6,231 nt of DNA from CAIOZW01 sp049317725 (GTDB lineage: Bacteria; Acidobacteriota; Blastocatellia; RBC074). Of this stretch, positions 1 through 5,619 are shown piece after piece; positions within the stretch are counted from its first letter, which is position 1; each line of letters begins with the position of its first letter. Location of the stretch: positions 1 to 6,231 of the forward strand of contig JBMOHS010000209.1 of NCBI GenBank assembly GCA_049317725.1. Reading direction: 5' to 3'. The notes beneath the pieces were generated by a model that saw only the letters and a program-made list of their open reading frames with translations, was not told where the DNA came from and ran no database searches. Both the position numbers and the translations under genes were made by a program.

Positions 1-257
1 CCGCCAAGGTTTTTCAAGAAGCGGGTCGCCCTCTTTTCCCCTCACCCCTCGCCCCTCGTCCCTCTTCCCTCGCCCCTCTTCCCTTGGTCGAGGGAGCAGA
101 TTCGAGACCCGGCGCTGCCGGGCTGGCCGGTCTGCCCCAACTGCGGTAGAGTGATCTCTTCGTGCAACAGGAAGTCCCGTCGTCAGCACGGCCTCGCGGC
201 GGGAAAGGATGGCGGCCGTGTCACCAAAGAGTTGGAGAGAGGCAAGGACAGACCAGG
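1..257. other. Region upstream of rsgA with no defensible gene
   Basis: The left 257 bases hold no gene I can support. The first 85 bases are dominated by a pyrimidine-rich low-complexity tract (separate entry). Plus-strand frame 1 is open from the window edge to a stop near 354 and encodes a CPNC motif at 133-144. However, it is low-complexity at the left, has no visible family, and would run about 95 bases into rsgA, so I do not call it. It could be the decayed 3' end of an upstream gene. No clear -35/-10 pair for rsgA was seen. Confidence 0.5.
27..85. repeat. Imperfect C/T-rich tandem repeat, G-quadruplex-capable on the minus strand
   Basis: About 59 bases are almost entirely C and T on the plus strand, built from degenerate 7-8 base units such as CCCCTCG and CCCTCTT. 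There are eight C-runs of three or four bases, at 29-31, 38-41, 45-48, 52-55, 60-62, 67-69, 73-76 and 81-83. The gaps between them are three to six bases. On the minus strand these become eight G-runs with short spacers, which meets the usual G3+N1-7 rule for a potential G-quadruplex. It lies about 170 bases upstream of the rsgA start. The tract itself is seen directly; quadruplex formation and any regulatory role are inference. Confidence 0.7.
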
Positions 258-1298
258 ATGGCTCATTCACTCGCCCTGTGGGGCTGGACCCCTCTTCTGG
301 AGGAGCAGTTTGCCCCGTTTGCAGAGAAGGGACGCCTCCCGGGTCGGGTGACGCTCGAGTACAACCAGTTTCTGCGGGTGCAAACGACGGAAGGGGAGCT
401 GCTGGCAGAGGTGGCGGGGCGCCTGCGGTACCAGGCGGAGAGCCGGGCGGAGTTGCCGGCGGTCGGGGATTGGGTTGCGCTTCGCCCGACGCAAGGAGGA
501 GAGCCACCCCGGATCGTCGCGATCTTGCCGCGCCGCAGCCAGTTCGTGCGCAAGGTCAAGGGGCAGAAGACCGATCAGCAGGTCATCGCTGCCAATGTCG
601 ACACCGTCTTCCTGATGACCTCCCTCAACCTCGACTTCAATCTGCGTCGACTGGAGCGGTATCTCGCGATCGCGCTCGAGAGTGGGGCCCGTCCGGTGCT
701 TCTTCTCACCAAAGCGGATCTGTCCGCGGACCCGGCCGGACTACTCGCCGAGGCCTCGCGCCTCGCGCCAGACCTTCCCTGCTACGCCATCTCGGCACTG
801 GAGGAAGACCCGGCGGCCTGGAGGGCCCCCCTCGAGCCCTACCTGATTCCCGGCGAGACGATCGCGTTGATCGGCTCTTCCGGAGTTGGCAAATCGACCC
901 TTCTCAATCGGCTGCTGGGGGAGGATCGACAACGGGTCGCGACCATTCGCGAGACGGATGACCGGGGCCACCACACGACGCGCCACCGGGAACTGGTCCT
1001 CCTGCCGAACCAGACGTTGGTCCTCGACACGCCCGGCATGCGCGAAATCCAGCTCTGGGATCTTGACGAGGCGGTCGAGACCGTCTTTGACGAGATTGAC
1101 CAGCTCGCGCAGGGGTGCCGCTTCCGCGACTGCTCGCACGAACGGGAACCTGGTTGCGCCGTCCAAGCGGCGATCACGGCGCAGACACTCTCTCCGGCGC
1201 GCCTTGAGAGTTACCGGAAACTGCAGCAGGAGCTGGCAGCCCTGGCACAGCGGAAACGGGACCGCAAGCGCCCCGGTCGCGGTCCCTCGACCTCTTGA
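258..1298 (+). CDS. rsgA: Ribosome small-subunit-dependent GTPase A (RsgA/YjeQ)
   Basis: This 346-residue cytoplasmic GTPase acts late in 30S subunit maturation, where the family helps release RbfA and checks the decoding centre. The GTPase motifs occur in the circularly permuted order diagnostic of the family: G4 TKAD (151-154), G5 SA (179-180), G1/Walker A GSSGVGKS (206-213), G2 threonines in GHHTTRHRE (T240/T241), and G3 DTPG (257-260). An N-terminal OB-fold precedes them (about 28-100). A zinc site follows: C287, C292, H294 and C300 in the CX4CXHX5C pattern. The C-terminus is an arginine/lysine-rich tail (about 332-341), typical for rRNA contact. The frame is open upstream to an ATG at 162, but family similarity begins at the WGWTPLLEEQFAP segment, so I chose ATG 258. 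Its Shine-Dalgarno is weak. No plus-strand terminator follows, and the gene converges on its neighbour. Confidence 0.96.
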   Translation: MAHSLALWGWTPLLEEQFAPFAEKGRLPGRVTLEYNQFLRVQTTEGELLAEVAGRLRYQAESRAELPAVGDWVALRPTQGGEPPRIVAILPRRSQFVRKVKGQKTDQQVIAANVDTVFLMTSLNLDFNLRRLERYLAIALESGARPVLLLTKADLSADPAGLLAEASRLAPDLPCYAISALEEDPAAWRAPLEPYLIPGETIALIGSSGVGKSTLLNRLLGEDRQRVATIRETDDRGHHTTRHRELVLLPNQTLVLDTPGMREIQLWDLDEAVETVFDEIDQLAQGCRFRDCSHEREPGCAVQAAITAQTLSPARLESYRKLQQELAALAQRKRDRKRPGRGPSTS

Positions 1299-1304
1299 CC
1301 TCTT
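1289..1304 (+). repeat. Perfect 8-base tandem duplication across the rsgA stop codon
   Basis: GACCTCTT occurs twice back to back, at 1289-1296 and 1297-1304, and the TGA stop of rsgA (1296-1298) spans the junction. It is probably a replication-slippage product that changed only the extreme tail of RsgA. No function is implied. Confidence 0.6.
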
Positions 1305-1340
1305 GCCGACTCACTGTCGCGGGAAGATCCTTCTTCAGGC

Positions 1341-1375
1341 AAAAAAAACGAGGTGATCAGCAAAAGCGAATCACC
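1341..1375 (-). terminator. Rho-independent terminator of the glycosyltransferase gene
   Basis: On the minus strand GGTGAT pairs with ATCACC (arms 1370-1375 and 1352-1357). An inner GC/GC pair (1360-1361 with 1366-1367) closes an apical four-base loop, with a small internal mismatch between the stems. Three bases later comes a run of eight T (complement of the A-run at 1341-1348). The hairpin begins 37 bases past the glycosyltransferase stop. Read on the plus strand the same hairpin has no following T-run, so it serves only the minus-strand gene. Confidence 0.85.
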
Positions 1376-1412
1376 CCGACGCAAACTTTACACACCGAGC
1401 TACACGCCACAC

Positions 1413-3020
1413 TCATTCCAAAGTTCCCAAATGAGGCACCATTTTTTTCGGCCCGGCGGATGTGCCCCCCTTCTCCGCCTCGGGAATGACACGAAAGAGG
1501 AGGATGGGCTGTTCTGGTGAGGGGAGTTTGGCGAGCGGCTGGAGGGAGCGAAGCGACCACGCGCGCGCTTGGCGCACCTCTTCGGCACGATCGCGCCAGG
1601 GGGGAGTGGCCAGAATCTCGGCGAGGGGCACCTCTGGATCGAGGAAGCGCTGGAGGTTGCCATAGGCCGCCACGTAGCGCCACCCCAAGCGACGAGACTC
1701 CACCTCCCAGCCGGTCGGGCCCGTCTCTGGGTAGAGCTTGGTCTCGAGGGCACGGAAGGGGAGGTAGGGTTCGTGGGTGAAGTCGCGGTCCCAGAAGGCG
1801 AACCAGAGGCCGGCACTGGCGAAGACAGGGGCGTCTGGAGGAACGATCAGGCGGATCTGGGAGATCCGCTGGGTCAAGGGCACGGCCTGCGACGCCTTCC
1901 AGCCCCAGAGCAGATGATTTCCAAGGTAGCCCGCCAGGAGGAGCCCCCCAGCGAGCAGCGCCACGCGGTGAGAGCGCTCCTCCCGGGCCAACTGCACGAT
2001 CGCGGCTGCCGTCCAGAGGGCGAAGAAGGGCCAGGCAAAGATCAAGTACCAACTGAAGGTGTTGCTCATCGCCAGCGCCCCGATGAGGAAGAGCGTCGCC
2101 CAGGCGCCAACCAGTGCCCGCCCAGCGCGCTGCCCGCGCGAGAGGTGCCAGGCAGCCGCCGCCAAGACCAACAGGCCCTCCCCGAGGTGGCGATGGCCAC
2201 GCGCTTCCCAGAACCAGTCGAGGTATCGTTGCGCCTCACTGCGGATCGCCCCGACCAGCCCCCAGTCGAGCAGCGGGATCCCATGCGTGGCGATCCCGTG
2301 CAGGCCATTCTGTCGCCAGAAGCCCTCCGGGTTTGGCAGGAAGTGGCGGATCACCCAGTAGCCCACTCCGACGGCCAAGCCCAGACCATAGATCAGCACG
2401 GCCCGGCCGAGGTCACGCCACCCCGGACGCGCACGCCACCACCAGAAGACGAAGGGGACAGGCGTCAGCAGAAACCCATTCGGATGGAAATCCCCACTGA
2501 AGCCCATCAGCAACCCAGCCGAGAGCAGGCGGATCCCGGGTCGGGCCCTCTCGCCAACGACAGCCATCGCCGCCATCAGGACGAGGGCAACCAGCAGGTC
2601 CGGCCTCGCCGAGTGGGTCGCTTGAAAGAAGACGCCGGAGAGGCTCAAGAGCAGGGCGGCCAGCCAGGCAGCCTCCCGTCCCCAGAGTTGCTGCCCGAGC
2701 CGGAAGACCACCCAGAGCAGCAAGACCCCCGCGACCCACGACGGAACCAATGCCGCCCGGAGGCCCACCCCCGTGAGGGCCATCCCTGCCCCCTGGATCC
2801 ATCCCCCAAGGTGGCCGAGCAGGTAGATGTTGTCGCCCATGCCGACGACGCTGCGATAGCCGGATACTCCCGGCTGACCCGTCTGCCACATCTGATAGGC
2901 CGCCGCGGCGTAGGCGCCATCATCGTCGGTCGGCATCGCAGGGTGAATCCCGAGCGTCGCCAGATGATAGGCCATCACGACCAAAATGGCCCCCGCATAG
3001 ACCCGCTCACGACGGACCAT
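1413..3020 (-). CDS. Polytopic GT-C/GT39-type (ArnT/PMT-like) glycosyltransferase
   Basis: This 535-residue integral membrane protein has roughly ten to twelve hydrophobic segments between residues 8 and 372. A soluble, probably extracytoplasmic, C-terminal part of about 160 residues follows. The family uses a lipid-phosphate-linked sugar to glycosylate lipid or protein on the outer face of the membrane. Support comes from an acidic cluster in the first loop (TDDDGAYA, 31-38, where GT-C enzymes carry the catalytic acid), an ARPD motif after the fourth or so hydrophobic segment (138-141), and HPN (179-181). These are the usual landmarks of PMT_2/ArnT-like proteins, but the sugar and acceptor cannot be read from the sequence. 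The ATG is preceded by GGGGAGG three bases away, a strong though close Shine-Dalgarno. The gene sits downstream of the terminated mutase operon, so it probably has its own promoter in 3021-3131 or depends on read-through. The last ~20 residues look like an unconserved tail. Confidence 0.8.
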   Translation of the reverse strand: MVRRERVYAGAILVVMAYHLATLGIHPAMPTDDDGAYAAAAYQMWQTGQPGVSGYRSVVGMGDNIYLLGHLGGWIQGAGMALTGVGLRAALVPSWVAGVLLLWVVFRLGQQLWGREAAWLAALLLSLSGVFFQATHSARPDLLVALVLMAAMAVVGERARPGIRLLSAGLLMGFSGDFHPNGFLLTPVPFVFWWWRARPGWRDLGRAVLIYGLGLAVGVGYWVIRHFLPNPEGFWRQNGLHGIATHGIPLLDWGLVGAIRSEAQRYLDWFWEARGHRHLGEGLLVLAAAAWHLSRGQRAGRALVGAWATLFLIGALAMSNTFSWYLIFAWPFFALWTAAAIVQLAREERSHRVALLAGGLLLAGYLGNHLLWGWKASQAVPLTQRISQIRLIVPPDAPVFASAGLWFAFWDRDFTHEPYLPFRALETKLYPETGPTGWEVESRRLGWRYVAAYGNLQRFLDPEVPLAEILATPPWRDRAEEVRQARAWSLRSLQPLAKLPSPEQPILLFRVIPEAEKGGTSAGPKKMVPHLGTLE

Positions 3021-3050
3021 CGACCTCCCCTTTCCTGGACCGACTCATCG

Positions 3051-3087
3051 CCACAAAAAGAGTTGCCCTCCGTCTCCGAAGGGCAAC
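3051..3087 (-). terminator. Rho-independent terminator of the mutase-FtsB/DivIC-like operon
   Basis: The plus-strand arms GTTGCCCT (3062-3069) and AGGGCAAC (3080-3087) form a perfect 8-bp stem. Beyond one mismatch, two more pairs (3071-3072 with 3077-3078) close a TCTC loop. In the minus-strand direction the hairpin is followed after two bases by five T (complement of 3055-3059). It begins 44 bases after the stop of the small coiled-coil gene and lies between that gene and the glycosyltransferase start. It should end the operon and limit transcription into the glycosyltransferase. Confidence 0.8.
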
Positions 3088-3131
3088 CAGTAACCTTGCT
3101 ACCAGAATGGAAGAACCGACAACTCTCTGAC

Positions 3132-3527
3132 TCAGTGATCAAGCAGTTGTTCCCGCTGGGCGATCATCGACGAAGATGCCCCGTCCTCGGGAGTGGCCTC
3201 AGTCGTCTTTCCGATCGCGACGACCACTTCGTCGGAACGAACCAAGCGCAATCGCTCTTGTGCCACCTGCTCCGCAAGCCTCGCGTCGGTCTGGAGACGG
3301 GCCGTCTGTAGTCGAATGTTGGCGTTGATCTTCCTCGCCGCCAGCACACGCTGTTCGGTGTATCGGCGTTCCGTCTCGGCTTGCTGCTCACGATCCCGGG
3401 CCGCCATCATCGTCGAGACCGAGAGTGCCGCGCAGGTCAGCAGGATCAGGGCCAACCAAGCGTGGTTCGGAACCCGGCCCACCCAAGCCAGCACCCAGCC
3501 CAGCGACTCGACTGGAGAGATCTCCAC
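3132..3527 (-). CDS. FtsB/DivIC-like septum formation initiator protein
   Basis: I assign this 131-residue protein to the septum-initiator (FtsB/DivIC) family, small bitopic proteins that join FtsL and FtsQ/DivIB in the divisome. It has a short N-terminus, one transmembrane helix (about 23-43), then a charged Q/R/E/A-rich coiled coil (about 45-85). The segment DARLAEQVAQERLRLVRSDE (81-100) and the VVVAIG after it match the usual family ending (alanine/arginine-rich helix, LxLVxxxE, short strand). A non-conserved tail of about 25 residues follows. The frame stays open into the upstream mutase gene. I chose GTG 3527 because it begins just past the mutase stop (10-base gap) and has AGG nine bases upstream; an ATG further upstream would overlap the mutase by 131 bases. 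The family is divergent in sequence, so the call rests on architecture plus the C-terminal motif. Co-transcription with the mutase is likely. Confidence 0.72.
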   Translation of the reverse strand: MEISPVESLGWVLAWVGRVPNHAWLALILLTCAALSVSTMMAARDREQQAETERRYTEQRVLAARKINANIRLQTARLQTDARLAEQVAQERLRLVRSDEVVVAIGKTTEATPEDGASSSMIAQREQLLDH

Positions 3528-3537
3528 CCCGACCGAC

Positions 3538-4950
3538 CTAATTGCGTACGAATTGGCTCCCCGTCTCAAGCAACACCTCCAAGTCCTTCTGTGAGTGGCT
3601 CTCGGCATAGCACCGGACGACCGGTTCGGTCCCCGACATTCGCAAGAGCAGCCACGATCCATCGTCAAACAGATACTTCACCCCATCCGCACGATTGACA
3701 TCGACGACGGTCCAGGCCCCGATCTTCGTCGGGGGATCGGCCGCCAGACGCGCCGACAACCGCGACTGAACCTCCCGGGTCAACCGCACCCCCACGCGCT
3801 CGCTGTAGAGGGCGCCGTGGCGATGGAAGAGGGCCTCGATCATCTCGCGCAGGCTGGCCTGCCGCACCGCCATCATCTCGACGACCAAGAGGCAGGCGAG
3901 GATCCCATCCTTCTCCGGCAGATGCCGTTTGATCGTCAAGCCGGCACTCTCCTCTCCGCCGAGGAGGAGCCGGTCCTCGATGATCATCTCTCCGATATAC
4001 TTGAATCCGACGGGTGTCTCGTAGACCGCGCGATCATAGTGGGCGGCGACGCGATCAAGCAGGTGGGTCGTTGCAACGCTCCGGGCGATTCCGCCCTGGA
4101 GGGACGGCCGAGTCTCGCAGAGGTAGTCGCAGACCAGCGCGAGAATGTGATTGGCCGAGACGAAGCTCCCGTCTCGATCGACGAAACCGAACCGATCGGC
4201 GTCACCATCCGTCGCCACCCCGAGGGCCAGCTTCTTCTCAAGGATCAACTCCCGCATCTCGGCGAGGTTGCGCTCCGATGGTTCCGGGCTGTTGCCTCCA
4301 AAGAGGACATCCCGCTCGTCGTGGACTGTCTGCACCTCACAACCGTGCGCCCGCAGCACCTCGTCGAGGTAGCCTCGCCCGGTGCCCCACAATGGGTCAT
4401 AGGCCAACCGGAGGCTTGCCTGCTCGATCTTTCCAAAATCGATCTTCGACTCGAGGTCCGCCAAGTAGGCGCCTTTTGGGTCGAGCATGATCACCGATTG
4501 GTTCGCGCCCCCGCCTGCCCCCTGCTCGCCTTCATTCGACATCTGGCCGATCCGCGCCTCGACCGCTTGGGTCAACTCGGGAAGCGCTGGAGCCCCATCA
4601 GCAGTCGAGAGCTTCATTCCGTTGTATTGAGGGGGGTTGTGGCTCGCCGTAAAGTTGATTCCCCCCGCAGCCCGGTGTGCCCGGATCGCGTGGGAGATCG
4701 TTGGTGTCGGCGTCTCCCGGGTCGTCAGGTAGGCTCTCCATCCAATCCTTGTCAATTCCGCAGCCGATTCCGCCGCAAACCGCTCGCTCAAAAACCGGGT
4801 GTCGTACCCAATGATTACTCCTTGAGCCGGATCCCCTCCGCGTGCTTGCAACTCGCGCGCAATGGCTCGCGTCACTAGCCGGACGTTCGCCATGGTGAAC
4901 TCATCCGCGATGATCGCGCGCCATCCAGAGGTTCCAAATGCGATTGCCAT
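3538..4950 (-). CDS. Alpha-D-phosphohexomutase, probably phosphoglucomutase
   Basis: This 470-residue cytoplasmic enzyme interconverts hexose-6-phosphate and hexose-1-phosphate through a phosphoserine, feeding nucleotide-sugar, glycogen and envelope polysaccharide synthesis. All four active-site elements are visible in order. The N-terminus has FGTSGWRAI (5-13). The catalytic serine S103 lies in TASHNPPQYNG. The metal loop is DGDADR (248-253). The sugar-binding loop is GGEESAG (331-337). The phosphate-binding loop is RMSGTEP (437-443). GEESAG is closer to phosphoglucomutases than to the GEMSG of phosphomannomutases or GEQSG of GlmM, so glucose is the favoured substrate; this is inference from loop type. 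The frame is open 62 codons upstream to a TTG, but homology starts at ATG 4950, which has AAGAGG-type purines upstream. It is the first gene of an operon with the FtsB/DivIC-like gene. Confidence 0.92.
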   Translation of the reverse strand: MAIAFGTSGWRAIIADEFTMANVRLVTRAIARELQARGGDPAQGVIIGYDTRFLSERFAAESAAELTRIGWRAYLTTRETPTPTISHAIRAHRAAGGINFTASHNPPQYNGMKLSTADGAPALPELTQAVEARIGQMSNEGEQGAGGGANQSVIMLDPKGAYLADLESKIDFGKIEQASLRLAYDPLWGTGRGYLDEVLRAHGCEVQTVHDERDVLFGGNSPEPSERNLAEMRELILEKKLALGVATDGDADRFGFVDRDGSFVSANHILALVCDYLCETRPSLQGGIARSVATTHLLDRVAAHYDRAVYETPVGFKYIGEMIIEDRLLLGGEESAGLTIKRHLPEKDGILACLLVVEMMAVRQASLREMIEALFHRHGALYSERVGVRLTREVQSRLSARLAADPPTKIGAWTVVDVNRADGVKYLFDDGSWLLLRMSGTEPVVRCYAESHSQKDLEVLLETGSQFVRN

Positions 4951-5018
4951 CCCTTGCCTCTTCTTCTCTTGGCTATGCCGCCAGCACTTCTTTGCTCTCA
5001 AGTTTGCACGAGAGCTGC

Positions 5019-5047
5019 AACGTAACACGAGAAAGAAAACCTGTAAA
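5019..5047 (-). promoter_or_regulatory. Tentative promoter for the mutase operon
   Basis: On the minus strand TTTACA (complement of 5042-5047, five of six matches to TTGACA) is followed after 17 bases by TACGTT (complement of 5019-5024, three of six to TATAAT). It sits in the most AT-rich part of the spacer, about 70 bases upstream of the mutase ATG. The spacing is ideal but the -10 is poor, and sigma specificity of this organism is unknown. The resulting leader would include a 6-bp hairpin (arms 4994-4999 and 5010-5015). Confidence 0.25.
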
Positions 5048-5268
5048 GTCTTTTTATTGAACAGTTTCACAGATAAAACCTCAGGCACGAGCTGACGCTT
5101 TAAACAATCGCTGATATCGACATCACCGACGAGCAACCGCCCTTTCTCTTGGCCAGTACCTCTTCTGTATCTGGTGGTTGTCAGCTAGAACATTCAAGAT
5201 GATGGGGCTGAAGCCGGGAATCTCCTCGTCTTCCAGCGCTCCCTGCCGCCGAACGATCCCTCGATCGA

Positions 5269-5290
5269 TTCGTTTCAGTTATGAAACGAA
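5269..5290. repeat. Perfect 9-bp inverted repeat with 4-base spacer
   Basis: TTCGTTTCA (5269-5277) and TGAAACGAA (5282-5290) are exact reverse complements separated by GTTA. Neither strand shows a T-run after it, so it is not an intrinsic terminator. Its dyad symmetry and position between divergent genes suit an operator for a dimeric regulator or an RNA hairpin. I cannot assign it to a regulator family. The repeat is seen directly; function is inference. Confidence 0.6.
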
Positions 5291-5558
5291 AAGTCCCCCC
5301 TTCCCCGAGGGTGAGGACCGATGATCTGGTCAAACAGACCCCCTCAGGGAATGCCCGTTTGCTCGACCCAGAAGTCCCTCCTGCCCGTTCAGGGTGGGGT
5401 ACTCCCTGGGATTGAAGAGAATCTCGTGGGAGGGGCTCAGTCGCGAGAAGTCAAAATTTTTCGTCAGGGGATTCACAGTCTATTGACACATCCCGTAAGA
5501 TCCAGGCAGAACATCTCTTCAAGGAAGACAAGTCACGTGGAGGACAGATGGCGAGAAA

Positions 5559-5590
5559 TCACCAAGTGAGCGGCCATCGCCGATTGGTGA
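5559..5590 (+). promoter_or_regulatory. Stem-loop in the leader of the DUF1549 gene
   Basis: TCACCAA (5559-5565) pairs with TTGGTGA (5584-5590). Inside it CGGC (5571-5574) pairs with GCCG (5579-5582) around a CATC loop. An asymmetric internal loop (GTGAG on one side, A on the other) separates the stems, giving eleven pairs in all. It ends 15 bases before the Shine-Dalgarno and has no T-run, so it looks like a 5' leader element (stability or translational control) rather than a terminator. Function is inferred. Confidence 0.4.
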
Positions 5591-5605
5591 GAGGAGAGCA
5601 ATCGC

Positions 5606-5612
5606 GAGGAGG
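5606..5612 (+). promoter_or_regulatory. Strong Shine-Dalgarno for the DUF1549 gene
   Basis: GAGGAGG sits seven bases before ATG 5620, near-ideal sequence and spacing. It decides the start of the truncated gene, because the downstream frame has no competing site of this quality. Confidence 0.8.
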
Positions 5613-5619
5613 CAGAAGG

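Larger units (their letters stand above)
4951..5619. other. 669-base divergent intergenic region
   Basis: This is the only long gene-poor stretch, between the start of the mutase (minus) and the start of the DUF1549 gene (plus). It has a visibly higher AT content at 5020-5090 and in patches around 5450-5490. I see a tentative mutase promoter, a perfect inverted repeat (5269-5290), an isolated TTGACA (5483-5488), a leader hairpin (5559-5590) and three short frames. These are plus 5321-5569 (82 aa, ATG with a GTGAGG-type Shine-Dalgarno), minus 5476-5330 (48 aa, GTG) and minus 5278-5123 (51 aa, no better start than CTG). None matches a family I know. Third-position GC in the plus frame is about 58 percent, by hand count, which looks lower than the strongly GC-ending codons of the neighbouring genes. 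I do not call any of them as genes. I see no tRNA or recognisable riboswitch. Confidence 0.5.

Noticed and set aside
162..257. N-terminal extension of RsgA from ATG 162
   Set aside because: The added 32 residues lie outside family similarity, which begins at the residues just after ATG 258.
1569..3311. 580-codon plus-strand open frame antisense to the glycosyltransferase gene
   Set aside because: It is proline-, arginine- and glutamate-rich with no recognisable motif, and is explained as the antisense shadow of a GC-rich gene whose own strand encodes clear membrane segments and GT-C motifs.
3528..3668. Longer form of the FtsB/DivIC-like protein starting at ATG 3668
   Set aside because: It would overlap the mutase coding sequence by 131 bases, and the extra residues are a cysteine/arginine-rich shadow of that gene.
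3595..4878. 427-codon plus-strand open frame antisense to the mutase gene
   Set aside because: The opposite strand carries every active-site motif of a phosphohexomutase; the antisense frame has none of any family.
4951..5136. 62-residue N-terminal extension of the mutase from TTG 5136
   Set aside because: The family starts at MAIAFGTSGW, the extension lies in AT-rich promoter-like sequence, and ATG 4950 has a purine-rich ribosome binding site.
5269..5290. Inverted repeat read as an intrinsic terminator or CRISPR/IS end
   Set aside because: There is no T-run on either strand, no second copy in the window and no transposase, so neither a terminator nor an element end is supported.
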